Shown here piece after piece: positions 9,313 to 18,703 of a stretch of 64,000 nucleotides of DNA (the first letter of the stretch is position 1; each line of letters begins with the position of its first letter). Below the pieces are notes generated by a model. It had not been told where the DNA came from, searched no databases, and worked only from the letters and a program-made list of their open reading frames with translations. The position numbers were made by a program, and so were the translations under genes. Location of the stretch: assembly GCF_014851805.1 (NCBI RefSeq), contig NZ_JACVAK010000003.1, forward strand, positions 271,501 to 335,500, read 5' to 3'. Source of the stretch: Pseudoxanthomonas sp. PXM02 (GTDB lineage Bacteria; Pseudomonadota; Gammaproteobacteria; Xanthomonadales; Xanthomonadaceae).

Positions 9313-10095
9313 ATGCGCCACGCTCGCGTTATGGGACTTGCCGGATTGGCCGTACTGGCCGTGGGCGCAGTCGCCTTTGCACAGACCACCGTGGTTCCGG
9401 TGCCGGACAACGCACCCGTCCAGACCGCCCCGCTGGAGATCAACCTGGCCAAGACCACCTGGGGCGATGCCAAGGCCGGCCAGACCAAGGCGGCTGCCTG
9501 CGCCGCCTGCCATGGCGCCGATGGCAACCCGAGCGACCCGCAGTACCCGCGCATCGCCGGCCAGAGCGAGCGCTACGTCGCCCAGCAGCTGGCGCTGTTC
9601 GCCTCGGGCGAGCGCAACACCGGCATGGCGGCCGTGATGGCCCCGTTCGCCCAGACCCTCAGCGCGCAGGACATGCGCGACGTGGGCGCCTACTTCGCCA
9701 CCCAGAAGTCGGGCGCCGGCCTGGCCGACGACAGCGTCGTCGCCGACGGTCCGTACAAGGACATGAAGTTCTACGAAGTGGGCCAGCAGCTGTACCGCAA
9801 CGGCGACGCCAAGCGCGGCGTGCCGGCCTGCATGGCGTGCCACGGCCCGACCGGCGCCGGCAATCCGGGCCCGGCCTATCCGCACATCGGTGGCCAGATG
9901 CAGGACTACACCGTGCGTCGCCTGACCGAGTACAAGGCCGGCACCACCACGCTGAAGGACGCCGCCCACTTCAACATCATGGCGCAGGTTGCCGGCCCGC
10001 TGACCGAGCAGGAAATCCAGGCGCTCGCGAGCTACCTGCAGGGTCTGCACGCCCGCGCCGACGACGTGGCCGCCGCCAAGGCCGGCAGCAAGTAA
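9313..10095 (+). CDS. Dihaem cytochrome c4
   Basis: The 260-residue product has a signal peptide ending near AVAFAQ and two CXXCH haem-binding sites: CAACH at residues 63-67 and CMACH at 173-177. Methionines downstream of each site (in NTGMAAVM and NIMAQV regions) are candidate sixth ligands. The two similar halves of about 90 residues fit the class I dihaem cytochrome c4 family, which carries electrons to terminal oxidases in the periplasm. A factor-independent terminator follows at 10148-10180, so it is probably monocistronic. The dsbA-like gene downstream begins after that terminator. Confidence 0.93.
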   Translation: MRHARVMGLAGLAVLAVGAVAFAQTTVVPVPDNAPVQTAPLEINLAKTTWGDAKAGQTKAAACAACHGADGNPSDPQYPRIAGQSERYVAQQLALFASGERNTGMAAVMAPFAQTLSAQDMRDVGAYFATQKSGAGLADDSVVADGPYKDMKFYEVGQQLYRNGDAKRGVPACMACHGPTGAGNPGPAYPHIGGQMQDYTVRRLTEYKAGTTTLKDAAHFNIMAQVAGPLTEQEIQALASYLQGLHARADDVAAAKAGSK

Positions 10096-10147
10096 TCCCG
10101 GGCATCCGCCGCGACCTGCGGCCGGAAGTTCAAGCTCCTGTTCATAG

Positions 10148-10180
10148 CGCCGGCCCCACCATGGCCGGCGTTTCTTTTTT
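10148..10180 (+). terminator. Rho-independent terminator after cytochrome c4
   Basis: A perfect 8-bp stem (CGCCGGCC / GGCCGGCG) with a 7-base loop is followed directly by TTTCTTTTTT. It lies 53 bases after the cytochrome stop codon. Confidence 0.9.
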
Positions 10181-10226
10181 CCGCGATGCCCGACCGGCGG
10201 GCCCCGCACGTAGAGGAAGAGTCCCG

Positions 10227-10877
10227 ATGGTGTCGCGTCTGCTGCCCGTGCTGATCACCCTGCTGGCCCTGCTGCCGGCCACCACGCTTGCCGCACCGCC
10301 GGCTCCCGCGCCGCTGGTCGAAGGCGAGGATTACGTGGTGATCCCGGACGGCAAGCCGTTCGCGCCGGCCAAGGGCAAGATCGAAGTGGTCGAAGTGTTC
10401 GGCTACACCTGCATCCACTGCGCCCACCTCGAACCCACCCTGGCCACGTGGAAGAAGACCCTCCCACGCGACGTGCAGCTGACGCCGGTGCCGGCGGCGT
10501 TCGGTGGCTACTGGATCCCGTACGCGCGCGCCTTCTTTGCCGCGCAGCAGCTGGGCGTGCAGGAACGCACCCACCAGGCGGTGTTCGACGCGCTGCACAA
10601 GGTCGGCAGCCTGCCCATCCAGAATGCGTCCGCCGACGAGATCGCCGGCTTCTACGAGAGCCAGGGCGTCGATCGGGCAGCCTTCATGACGGCCTTGCGC
10701 GGTCCTGCGGTCGACGCGCAGCTGGCCAAGGCCCGCGACTGGGTCGGCGCGGCCGGCATCGAAGGCACGCCGTCGATCATCGTCAATGGCAAGTACCGCG
10801 TGACCGGCGGCCGCAACTACAGCGACATGCTGAAGATCGCCGACCGCCTGATCGCCCGCGAACGCGCTCGCAAGTGA
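10227..10877 (+). CDS. dsbA: Periplasmic thiol:disulfide interchange protein, DsbA-like
   Basis: The 216-residue product starts at the ATG at 10227, with GAGGAAGA upstream. A signal peptide ends near TTLAAPP. The thioredoxin-fold active site is FGYTCIHC at residues 59-65, and the cis-proline loop is GIEGTPSIIVNG. The protein would introduce disulfide bonds into exported proteins. Its active-site dipeptide is Ile-His, against Pro-His in E. coli DsbA, which should alter its redox potential. It is followed 100 bases later by a paralogous lipoprotein on the same strand. Confidence 0.9.
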   Translation: MVSRLLPVLITLLALLPATTLAAPPAPAPLVEGEDYVVIPDGKPFAPAKGKIEVVEVFGYTCIHCAHLEPTLATWKKTLPRDVQLTPVPAAFGGYWIPYARAFFAAQQLGVQERTHQAVFDALHKVGSLPIQNASADEIAGFYESQGVDRAAFMTALRGPAVDAQLAKARDWVGAAGIEGTPSIIVNGKYRVTGGRNYSDMLKIADRLIARERARK

Positions 10878-10977
10878 CGACCGCGTCATGGCGACCATCC
10901 CGGCCGCCATGCAGAATGTGTCGTCCTCCCGGCCCTGCCGGCATCCCCCTTTCCTCAGATCCACTGGAGTCCGCGCG

Positions 10978-11793
10978 ATGAAATCCCGCCACGTCCTGAT
11001 GCTGTCCCTGCTGTTGCCGCTGCTGGCCGCCTGTGGCCCGAAGCCGTCCACCGACACCACGCCGACCGCCGAAGCGCCTGCGGCGACGACCCCTGACGCC
11101 ACCACCACGCCCGCCACGGATGCATCGGCAGCCCCCGCTGACGCGGCTCCGGCCACTCCGGCAGAAAGCGCGGATGCCGCCGCCAACACCAACCCGATCC
11201 TGCCGCCGCAGGGTCCGGCACCGGTGGAGGGCAAGGACTACGTCGTGATCCCGAACGGCCAGCCGTACGCGCCGCTCAACGGCCAGGTCGAAGTGGTCGA
11301 GGTGTTCGGCTATGTCTGCCCCGCGTGCGCGCGCTTCGCACCCGAGATCGCTGCGTGGAAGAAGAAGCAGCCCGCCGACGTGCGCGTGTCCTATGTGCCG
11401 GTCGTGTTCGGCACCGTCTGGGCGCCGTACGGCAAGGCGTTCTACGCGGCGCAGGCGAAGGGCCTGGTCGACAAGACCCATGACGCGGTGTTCAGCGCCA
11501 TCCACCTGCAGCGCACGCTGCCGGGCGAAGGCCAGCCGCCGGCGGACCCCGCGCAGATCGCGCAGTGGTATTCGCAGTACGGCGTGGATGCGAAGGAGTT
11601 CGTGTCGCTGATGAACAGCTTCGGCACCAACTCGCAGATCGCGCGCGGCATGCAGTTCGCCAAGAACACCGGCGTGGAAGGCACCCCGACGATCATCGTC
11701 AACGGCAAGTACCGCATCACCGGCGGCCAGACCTACGCCGACGTGCTGCGCATCGCCGATCACCTGATCGCGACGGAACGCGCGCAGCGCTGA
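10978..11793 (+). CDS. DsbA-family lipoprotein
   Basis: The product is 271 residues from the ATG at 10978, preceded by a TGGAGT motif. A lipobox (PLLAAC, Cys19) predicts lipid anchoring. A 60-residue Ala/Pro/Thr/Asp-rich linker (about 20-78) leads to the thioredoxin-fold domain, with active site FGYVCPAC at 110-117 and cis-proline loop GVEGTPTIIVNG. It is a clear paralogue of the preceding gene, as both share the EGxDYVVIPxGxPxAP entry sequence. The linker would let the domain reach across the periplasm from the membrane. Its CPAC active site differs from the neighbour's CIHC, so the two may have different redox roles or substrates. Confidence 0.88.
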   Translation: MKSRHVLMLSLLLPLLAACGPKPSTDTTPTAEAPAATTPDATTTPATDASAAPADAAPATPAESADAAANTNPILPPQGPAPVEGKDYVVIPNGQPYAPLNGQVEVVEVFGYVCPACARFAPEIAAWKKKQPADVRVSYVPVVFGTVWAPYGKAFYAAQAKGLVDKTHDAVFSAIHLQRTLPGEGQPPADPAQIAQWYSQYGVDAKEFVSLMNSFGTNSQIARGMQFAKNTGVEGTPTIIVNGKYRITGGQTYADVLRIADHLIATERAQR

Positions 11794-11816
11794 AGTCCAC
11801 GGAAGCCCCCACTTCC

Positions 11817-12587
11817 ATGACCGGTTCCCCCGCCACGCGGCGGCTGCGCCTGCTCAGCGCCAACATCCAGGCAGGCTCCAGCACCCGCCGCTATAGCGAC
11901 TACGTGACCCGCAGCTGGTCGCACGCGCTGCCGGCGGGCAACAAGCGCGGCAGCCTGGATGCGATCGCGCAACTGGCCGGCGAGCACGACATCGTCGGCC
12001 TGCAGGAGGCCGACCCCGGCAGCCTGCGCTCGGGCTTCACCAACCAGACGCACTACCTGGCCGAGCGCGCCGGCTTCGACTACTGGACGCACCAGCCCAA
12101 CCGCAACGTCGCCCGCGTCGCCGGCAGCGCGAACGGCCTGCTCAGCAGGCTGGAACCGGTGGAAGTGACCGACCACAGCCTGCCCGGCCGCATCGGCGGC
12201 CGCGGCGTGCTGATGGCGCGCTTCGGCGATGGCGACGAAGGCCTGACCGTCGCCGTGGCGCACCTGTCGCTGGGTGCCAACTCGCGACGTTCGCAACTGG
12301 CTTTCATCGGCGAACTGCTGTCGGACCATCCCCACGCGGTGCTGATGGGCGACTTCAACTGCGTGCCGGATACGCCGGAGATGGAGCTGCTCTACAAGCG
12401 CACCCGCCTGCGGCCGCCGGCGTTCTGCGTGCCCACGTTCCCCAGCTGGCGCCCACAGCGCGCGATCGACCACATCCTGCTCAGCGAAGGCCTGCGCGGA
12501 GACAACGCCCGCGCCATGCCCGCGGCCAACTCGGACCATCTGGCGCTGGCGATGGACATCGACGTGCCGGACAGCGCACTGCGCTGA
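11817..12587 (+). CDS. Endonuclease/exonuclease/phosphatase family protein
   Basis: The 256-residue cytoplasmic-looking product has the fold's signature elements: an N-terminal LRLLSANIQAG strand, LQEAD (metal-binding Glu), VAVAHLSLG, LMGDFNC (Asp/Asn pair), and a C-terminal IDHILLS and SDHLAL (catalytic His). These are the metal-dependent phosphodiesterase residues shared by exonuclease III, DNase I-like and lipid phosphatase enzymes, so the substrate cannot be set from sequence. It starts 23 bases after the DsbA-like lipoprotein stop and may be in the same transcript. Confidence 0.82.
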   Translation: MTGSPATRRLRLLSANIQAGSSTRRYSDYVTRSWSHALPAGNKRGSLDAIAQLAGEHDIVGLQEADPGSLRSGFTNQTHYLAERAGFDYWTHQPNRNVARVAGSANGLLSRLEPVEVTDHSLPGRIGGRGVLMARFGDGDEGLTVAVAHLSLGANSRRSQLAFIGELLSDHPHAVLMGDFNCVPDTPEMELLYKRTRLRPPAFCVPTFPSWRPQRAIDHILLSEGLRGDNARAMPAANSDHLALAMDIDVPDSALR

Positions 12588-12591
12588 CGGC

Positions 12592-13941
12592 TCACGGCGC
12601 AGCGAGGAGACGCTGGTTGAACGCGTCGACCTCCATCGGGCGCCCGAACAGGTAGCCCTGGAACAATCCGCAGCCCTGCTCGCCCAGCAGCGCGAACTGG
12701 TCCTCCTGCTCGACGCCTTCGGCAATCACGTCGATGCCCAGGTCCCGTCCCAGTTGCAGCAGGTTGCGACTGATACTGGCCGCATGCGTATCGCGCACGA
12801 TGCCACGGGTGAATGCGCGATCGATCTTCATTTCGGCGAACGGCAGCTCCCGCAGGTAGGACAGCGAGGAGTAACCCGCACCGAAGTCGTCGAGCGACAG
12901 TCGCACGCCCATCGCATGAAGCGCGCGCATCTTGCCGACGGCGTCCTCCATGTCGTGCACCAGCACGCTCTCGGTGAGCTCCAGGGTCAGCTGCTCCGCG
13001 CTGACACCGCTGCGCAGGATCACGTCGCCCACCTGCTGCACGAAGTCCGGCTGCCGCAACTGCAACGCGCTGATGTTCACCGACAGGCGCAGGTGGCGCT
13101 GCGCCGGTTGTGATTGCCACGTCGCCAGTTGCCGGCAGGCTTCCTGCAGGACCCAATGCCCCAGCGGCAGGATGAAGCCCGTGTCTTCTGCCGCCTGCAT
13201 GAAGTCGGCCGGACGCAACAGGCCACCCTTCGCATCACGCCATCGCAGCAGCGCTTCCGCCCCGACGACCCGGCCTTCTGTGTCGACCTGAGGCTGGTAG
13301 AACAGCACGAAGCGGCGCTGCGACAGCGCATCCCGCAACGCGCGATGCAGCGCGCGATGCTGGGCGATGTCGGTGTCGGCCAGGCGCAGCACCACCAGCA
13401 GGCTGGCGACCGCCGTCGCCAGGTTGATCCAGATGCCGACGCGCCTAACGTCTTCGGAGATCGCCAGCGGCGATGGCGTCATCACGGGCGTCGCCGCAAA
13501 CACCATGAACATGGCCATCAACACGACCACCAGTCCGTAGCGCAGCCACGACTTCTCATCGCGGAATACGTGGTGGGCACACAGCGCGAGTACCAGCAGG
13601 AAGACATGGCTCGTCCTGGGCACCTGTGCCGTCGGCACATCCAGGAATGCGGAGAAGAAGCACAGCACGCTGGCCAGGCCGATGAAGGCCACCCACGACG
13701 CCGCGCGCGTGCGTCGCAGGCGCGCCATGACGATCACGCCAACGCCCAGCGTCGCCATGGCCAGTTCCATGGCCGCCACGGCCCATTCACCGCGCCACGC
13801 GAAGAACGCCCCCCATCCCAGCCCCACCAGCGCCATGATGATCCCGGTCGCCAACAGCAGGTGGAAAGCCCGGCGACGACGCCGGTGCTCCATCACGCCG
13901 GGCCACCCCGCGGCCTGCGAATTGTCGACGGGCGCATCCAT
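12592..13941 (-). CDS. Membrane-bound EAL-domain cyclic-di-GMP phosphodiesterase
   Basis: The 449-residue product has about six predicted membrane helices in residues 24-190, with no GGDEF domain, followed by an EAL domain. The catalytic set is complete: EAL at 229-231, N289 (SVNIS), the ELTES motif near 321-325, DDFG at 351-354, K372 (KIDR), AEGVE at 407-411, and FQGYLFG near 427. The protein is therefore expected to hydrolyse c-di-GMP in response to a signal sensed in or by the membrane. It is convergent with the endonuclease-type gene, with four bases between the stop codons, and its start faces away from the iron uptake genes. Confidence 0.9.
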   Translation of the reverse strand: MDAPVDNSQAAGWPGVMEHRRRRRAFHLLLATGIIMALVGLGWGAFFAWRGEWAVAAMELAMATLGVGVIVMARLRRTRAASWVAFIGLASVLCFFSAFLDVPTAQVPRTSHVFLLVLALCAHHVFRDEKSWLRYGLVVVLMAMFMVFAATPVMTPSPLAISEDVRRVGIWINLATAVASLLVVLRLADTDIAQHRALHRALRDALSQRRFVLFYQPQVDTEGRVVGAEALLRWRDAKGGLLRPADFMQAAEDTGFILPLGHWVLQEACRQLATWQSQPAQRHLRLSVNISALQLRQPDFVQQVGDVILRSGVSAEQLTLELTESVLVHDMEDAVGKMRALHAMGVRLSLDDFGAGYSSLSYLRELPFAEMKIDRAFTRGIVRDTHAASISRNLLQLGRDLGIDVIAEGVEQEDQFALLGEQGCGLFQGYLFGRPMEVDAFNQRLLAAP

Positions 13942-14025
13942 TCGATAGGCATCCTCCCCCGTCGCATCGTACTCCTGCGAGAGGGGAAGTCACGGCATGG
14001 CCGCGGTAGGCGCAGGTTTGGCGCC

Positions 14026-14367
14026 TCAGCGATCCGCGGTGCGCGCGCTTACCCAGGGCGCCAGCCACCGCAACCAGTGCGGCCGCCAGGAGAGGGTCAT
14101 CGCCACGCACACCGCCGCAGCGGTCAGGCCCATCACCCACACCAGGCTGGCCATGGTGGCGTGGTCCACGGCCAGGCACAGCACCAGTGCCGCAGCCAGC
14201 GCCAGCGCGCCGACAACGCGCAGCACCCGCACCGTGCCGGCCGACAACGCAGCGCCCCACACCTGTTGCGCGTGGATCGGCATCGACAACGCCAGCCACC
14301 CCATGCCGGCCACGCTGGCAAGCAGCGCCGCGAGCAGCAGGAGCGGCGCGGTCATGGACTCATGCAT
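14026..14367 (-). CDS. DUF3325 membrane protein of the siderophore uptake unit
   Basis: The 113-residue product has three or four hydrophobic helices and little else. It matches DUF3325, usually found at the end of receptor/DUF3649/PepSY gene sets. The start at 14367 has GGAG seven bases upstream and overlaps the PepSY stop. Its role in iron uptake is inferred only from this conserved neighbourhood. Confidence 0.75.
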   Translation of the reverse strand: MHESMTAPLLLLAALLASVAGMGWLALSMPIHAQQVWGAALSAGTVRVLRVVGALALAAALVLCLAVDHATMASLVWVMGLTAAAVCVAMTLSWRPHWLRWLAPWVSARTADR

Positions 14368-16030
14368 GCGTCGTCTCCGCACGCGTCACCGGTGATGTCG
14401 ACGACAGGATGGCCCGGCGCTTCAGCGTGACCGCGGTGCATGCGGCGATCAGGCCACCGACGAGCAGCGTCAGGTCGACGCCTGCGACCGGCCAGTAGCC
14501 CGCGCCGATCGTGCGCAGCAGGTGGTCACCGGTAGTGATCCAGTTCAACAGCACGGCGCTCACGGCCAGCACGGCAATCATTGCGCACTGCTCACGCCAT
14601 GCCGGGTTGGCCAGCCCGCGGGCAACTGGCGCACTACGCCATGCCGCATGCAGCAGCGCCAGCGACCACGTGCCCCAGAAGGCGTAGCGTTCCCAGTCGC
14701 CGCGTGCGGGCAGGGCTTCGGGCAGCAGCCGGTTCGCGATCAGGATGCCGAGCGCCGCCAGCACCATGCCGGTCACGGTGGTCACGGCCAGCGCATCGAC
14801 CACGCGCGCGCCCTGCTGTCCCTGCTTCGCATGCTGCCGCTTACGCTTCTCGACGAAGAACAGAAAACCCGTGGCGATGCACACGGCACCGAGCAATCCG
14901 CCCAGCACGTACATCCAGCGCAGCAGCCAGTGACGGAAGTGCTGGAGATGGAGACCGGTGAGGAATTCCGCCACGCGGCCCGTCGTCGTCGGCGCCGGAT
15001 CTTCGCGGATCAGCTCGCCCGTCGATGCCTTGAAGTGGATGCCGTCACCGACCAGCGCGATGCGATCCGTACCGGCGCGATAGACGCTGACGTAGCCATT
15101 CGCATCGCCCACGTGCTGCAGCACCAGGAATCCGACATCACCCGCTTTGTCATTGGCTTCCCAGCGGCGCTGCGCGTCGGCCACCATCGCATCGACGTTA
15201 GCCAGCCCCGCCGGCACGCCCGCACGCTCGTGCGGCAGGCCGGTTTCCCTCGCCTCGACTTCCGCATGCATATCGTGCAGTTCGTGCAACTGGGTGTGGC
15301 CAAGCGGGAAGTAGTACGCCGCCGCGAAGATCAGCAGGCCGGTGAAGGCGAAGAAGAAGTGGAATGGCAGCGCGACCACACCGGTCAGGTTGTGCAGGTC
15401 CAGCACGCTGCGCAAGCCGCCCTTGCCTGGGCGGAAGGTGAAGAACTCGCGGAAGATCTTGCGATGCATCACCACGCCGGTGACCAGCGCCACCAGCATC
15501 ATCAGCGCCGAGAAACCGACGATCCAGATGCCCAGGTTCTTCCAGTCCAGGGTCAGGCCGTAGTGCATCGGATAGAAGAATCCGCTGCCGACCTTCAGGC
15601 GGTCATTGGGAAGCGGCGTGCCATCGCGCGGGTCGATGGTGATGTCGGCCCAGATGGCTTCTTCCGGGTCCTTCGCGTTGGGCACTTCGTAGCCGGCGAA
15701 CAGCTGCAGCACCGGGTCACGGTGAGTGGTGTACGCACTCCAGCTGACCACCGTATCGAAGTGCTCCGGCATCGGACCGTTCACGCGTGGACGCATCGCG
15801 TCGATGGTCGCCGGCAACGGTTGCATGCGCTCGAATGCCGGTCGAAGGATCTTCTCGTACGACGGCATCGGCTGCGGCTCGAAGCGCGTGGACGGAATGG
15901 CCCAGCGATCGATCTCGCGGTCGAACACCGACAGCGCACCGAAGAAGAACGCGGCCATCAGCACGAAGCCCAGGACCAGACCGAACCAGGTATGGAGCCA
16001 GGCCATCGCCTGGCGGAAGCTCTGCATCAT
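14360..16030 (-). CDS. PepSY-associated membrane protein, probable ferric-siderophore reductase
   Basis: The product is 556 residues from the ATG at 16030, which has GGAGGA seven bases upstream. An N-terminal helix (WFGLVLGFVLMAAFFFG) is followed by a large periplasmic region, a central pair of helices with conserved histidines (VVMHRKIF, LHNLTG), a second periplasmic PepSY-type domain, a FRHWLLRWMYVLGG segment and several C-terminal helices. This is the PepSY_TM architecture of proteins such as FoxB/PiuB that act with siderophore receptors, often as inner-membrane reductases releasing iron. The haem ligands are inferred from the histidines. It lies between DUF3649 and DUF3325, all transcribed from the receptor promoter. 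Confidence 0.87.
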   Translation of the reverse strand: MMQSFRQAMAWLHTWFGLVLGFVLMAAFFFGALSVFDREIDRWAIPSTRFEPQPMPSYEKILRPAFERMQPLPATIDAMRPRVNGPMPEHFDTVVSWSAYTTHRDPVLQLFAGYEVPNAKDPEEAIWADITIDPRDGTPLPNDRLKVGSGFFYPMHYGLTLDWKNLGIWIVGFSALMMLVALVTGVVMHRKIFREFFTFRPGKGGLRSVLDLHNLTGVVALPFHFFFAFTGLLIFAAAYYFPLGHTQLHELHDMHAEVEARETGLPHERAGVPAGLANVDAMVADAQRRWEANDKAGDVGFLVLQHVGDANGYVSVYRAGTDRIALVGDGIHFKASTGELIREDPAPTTTGRVAEFLTGLHLQHFRHWLLRWMYVLGGLLGAVCIATGFLFFVEKRKRQHAKQGQQGARVVDALAVTTVTGMVLAALGILIANRLLPEALPARGDWERYAFWGTWSLALLHAAWRSAPVARGLANPAWREQCAMIAVLAVSAVLLNWITTGDHLLRTIGAGYWPVAGVDLTLLVGGLIAACTAVTLKRRAILSSTSPVTRAETTHA

Positions 16031-16046
16031 GGTGACGTCCTCCGCC

Positions 16047-16361
16047 TCATACCAGCAGCGACTGCACGAACGAGCCGGTGGCCGCCAGCACCGCGCCGCC
16101 ACCGGCCAGTACCGTCCAGACTACCCACAGGCGACGCGCCGCGAACGCCCACAGGAACACCACCAGGAACGCCAGCACGCCCAGCAGGCTGGCGAGGAAC
16201 TCGGCATCGTGGAAATCCATGCCAGCGGCAAACATCAGGCTGGCCCCCGCCGCCACGATGCCCCAGGCGAAACCATAGCCGCCGAAGATCGCGGCGGCGA
16301 TGCGGGACGCGACACTGAGGCGCGACGAACGGGACGTGGTCGAAGATGTGATCGTGGACAT
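16047..16361 (-). CDS. DUF3649 small membrane protein
   Basis: The 104-residue product has three hydrophobic helices and belongs to DUF3649, a short iron-uptake-associated family. It sits 40 bases downstream of the receptor stop and 16 bases upstream of the PepSY gene, in the expected order. No catalytic motif is visible; its role is inferred from context. Confidence 0.78.
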   Translation of the reverse strand: MSTITSSTTSRSSRLSVASRIAAAIFGGYGFAWGIVAAGASLMFAAGMDFHDAEFLASLLGVLAFLVVFLWAFAARRLWVVWTVLAGGGAVLAATGSFVQSLLV

Positions 16362-16401
16362 GGTGGCGACGGCTACCAGGACAGGACGCTGCGGGACGAC
16401 A

Positions 16402-18588
16402 TCAGAACCGGTATTCCAAGCTCAGCGACCAATGGCGCGGCGCGCCGTAGTAGCCAATCTGGTACAGCGTGTTGATGTACTTCTCGTCGGTCAGGTTACC
16501 AACGTTCGCACGCAGGGTCGCATTCTCCAGGAAATCCCATGCCGCGAACGCGTTGAGCACGGCATAGCTGCCCTGGCGCACGGTCTGCCCGCTGTAACTC
16601 TCAACGTTGGAGATGGCGCTCTGCCAGCGACCGCCGATGCCGAACGAGAACGCTTCGTAGCTCGGCAAGCGCGCGCTGAGCATCAGGTTCGCGGTACGGC
16701 GCGGCACCCAGTTGTAGGTCAACGCGCCCTCTTCGCCGTCCATCTTCAGGTGCGTGTAACCGAATACGAGGTCGGTGTACTCGTTGAGCTTGCCCGTGGC
16801 TTCGAATTCCCAGCCTTTCGATTCCACGTCCAGCGGGACGTAGTAGTTCAACAAGGTCTCGTTGTTGTAGCCTGCGAACGTCGCCAGCCCATCCTGCTCG
16901 GCGTTGAAGTAGGCCAGCGTCGTCAGCAGACGCTTGTCCAACCACTCCGCCTTCACGCCGACCTCGTAGTTCACGCCTTTGGACGGCGCCAGGTAGAAGC
17001 CATCGAAGTCGCGCTGGTCCTGGGGCTGGTAGATGTCCGAATAGCTGACGTAACCGAGGAGGTTGTCGGTGAAGTCGTAGGTCAGGCCGGCGTACGGGCT
17101 GGTGTTGCTTTCGGTTTCGGCGAAGGGCACGCCATCGTTGTTACCGTCGCGATGGTATTCCGCGTAGTTCACGCCGACGATCGCCTTGAGGTCGTCGGTC
17201 AGCGCCAGGCGCGTCGCACCGAAGGCACGCTTCAGCCGCTGATTGAACGCGCTCGAGGCGACCTGCGCACCCCATGCTGGCTCCGGCACGGCATCGCCCG
17301 CGTAGGGGAATGCCGGCAGCGGGCCGAACGCCAGCGAGTCATCCGGCGCCGGATTGAACCAGTAGCGCTGCTCGCTCTCCGCGTGGCTGATGCCGAACAT
17401 CGCTTCATGCTCGCGGCCGAACAGCTCGAAGCGGCCATTGACGGTCAGGTCCACCAAGTCGGAGGTCAGTTCGTCCTGGCCCTTGTAGGCCCAACCCAGC
17501 AGGCCAACGCCGGTCACGGGGTCGAGGCCGGCGAACGAATAGGCGAAGAACAGCTCGTCGTCGTTGTCGCCCTTGCGGTGGTTGTAGGTTGCCTTCAGCA
17601 ACCAGTCGTCACCCAACTGGTGCGTGTACTCGACGAAGGCCGTCTGCGTATTGGTGTTCCAGTAGGTCCAGTCCACCGTGGTCGACGCGCCCACGTCCCA
17701 CGACGGCTGCGTGCCGTCGATATTCACGAACGGCAGCGCGCCCCACATGTTGCCGGTGGTGTCGGCCTGCTGCCAGGAGTAGCCGAACGCCAGTGCACCG
17801 TTCTCGCCCACCTGGCCGTCGATCACGGCGTAGGCGTAGGTGCGTTCGTTTTCCAGATCGCGCAGGTACGAGTCACCCTCTTCGCGGGCGAAGACCACTC
17901 GGCCGGCCCAACTGCCGGTCTCGGTAAAGGGCGTGGAGTAATCGAACTCGACGCGGCGCTTGCCCCACGACCCCACCTTCACGCCTACCTCGCCCTGCGC
18001 TTCGTTGGTGGGACGCTTGCGTACGTAGTTGATGGTGCCGGCAGAATTGCCAACACCCGTCAGCAGGCCATTGGCACCGCGGATGACTTCGAGCTTCTCG
18101 TAGCCGAACGCATCCATGGCGCCGGTCGCGATGCCCCAGTCGTTCGGCATGCCCACACCATCGATCTGCGTGCTCTTGATCTCGAAGCCGCGCGCCAGGT
18201 AGTTGGTGCGGTTGGTTTCCCACTCCTCCACCTGGATGCCGGTGGACAGGCGCAGCGCGTCGTTGAGATTGTCGGTGCCGAACTGCGTCATCTGCTCGTT
18301 GCTGACAACGCTGATGGACTGCGGGGTGTCCTTGATGGCCAGGTCCAGGTTGGTGGCACCGTTGCTGACGCGATTGGCGCGCTGGCCTACGACGAGGACC
18401 GCGTCCAGATCGGTGGCGCTGGTACCCGACGGCGTTGCAGTCGTCCCTTCTTGGGGGCCAGCCAACAGCGTCCCGGACACGCAGAGCAGCGCAAGTCCGA
18501 TGGCCGCCGACAGACGACCAGGGTTTCGCGGTGCGGCCAACGGGCGAATCAGAACGGACGACGGGCGGGACAGAAGCAGACGACGCAT
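16402..18588 (-). CDS. TonB-dependent siderophore receptor
   Basis: The product is 728 residues from the ATG at 18588 (an upstream ATG at 18642 is possible). It has a signal sequence with a hydrophobic core at SAAIGLALLCVSGTLLAG and a TonB box region around LDAVLVVG. The plug domain carries the siderophore-receptor signatures IKDTPQSISVV, GTDNLNDALR, ARGFEI and YEKLEVIRGANGLLTGVGNSAGTINYVRKRPT. A beta-barrel ends in the aromatic LEYRF. This matches the FecA/FhuE/FoxA-like class. The gene heads a cluster with DUF3649, PepSY and DUF3325. A Fur-box-like site lies inside its predicted promoter at 18714-18726, so iron repression is likely. The actual siderophore cannot be told from sequence. Confidence 0.92.
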   Translation of the reverse strand: MRRLLLSRPSSVLIRPLAAPRNPGRLSAAIGLALLCVSGTLLAGPQEGTTATPSGTSATDLDAVLVVGQRANRVSNGATNLDLAIKDTPQSISVVSNEQMTQFGTDNLNDALRLSTGIQVEEWETNRTNYLARGFEIKSTQIDGVGMPNDWGIATGAMDAFGYEKLEVIRGANGLLTGVGNSAGTINYVRKRPTNEAQGEVGVKVGSWGKRRVEFDYSTPFTETGSWAGRVVFAREEGDSYLRDLENERTYAYAVIDGQVGENGALAFGYSWQQADTTGNMWGALPFVNIDGTQPSWDVGASTTVDWTYWNTNTQTAFVEYTHQLGDDWLLKATYNHRKGDNDDELFFAYSFAGLDPVTGVGLLGWAYKGQDELTSDLVDLTVNGRFELFGREHEAMFGISHAESEQRYWFNPAPDDSLAFGPLPAFPYAGDAVPEPAWGAQVASSAFNQRLKRAFGATRLALTDDLKAIVGVNYAEYHRDGNNDGVPFAETESNTSPYAGLTYDFTDNLLGYVSYSDIYQPQDQRDFDGFYLAPSKGVNYEVGVKAEWLDKRLLTTLAYFNAEQDGLATFAGYNNETLLNYYVPLDVESKGWEFEATGKLNEYTDLVFGYTHLKMDGEEGALTYNWVPRRTANLMLSARLPSYEAFSFGIGGRWQSAISNVESYSGQTVRQGSYAVLNAFAAWDFLENATLRANVGNLTDEKYINTLYQIGYYGAPRHWSLSLEYRF

Positions 18589-18703
18589 GGGGGACCTGGA
18601 CGATGGGGGAGGTAAGTGGTCAACCCGCAATACGGCCTGCATGGCCTGGACGTTGACGGCACATCACGGCGTCAGGCGCTCCGGCCCTTCCGTTCAGCCG
18701 CAA

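Noticed and set aside
8584-10209. A 541-residue extended form of EngB
   Set aside because: The extra N-terminal part is antisense to the cytochrome c4 gene. The normal 199-residue form starts at 9183.
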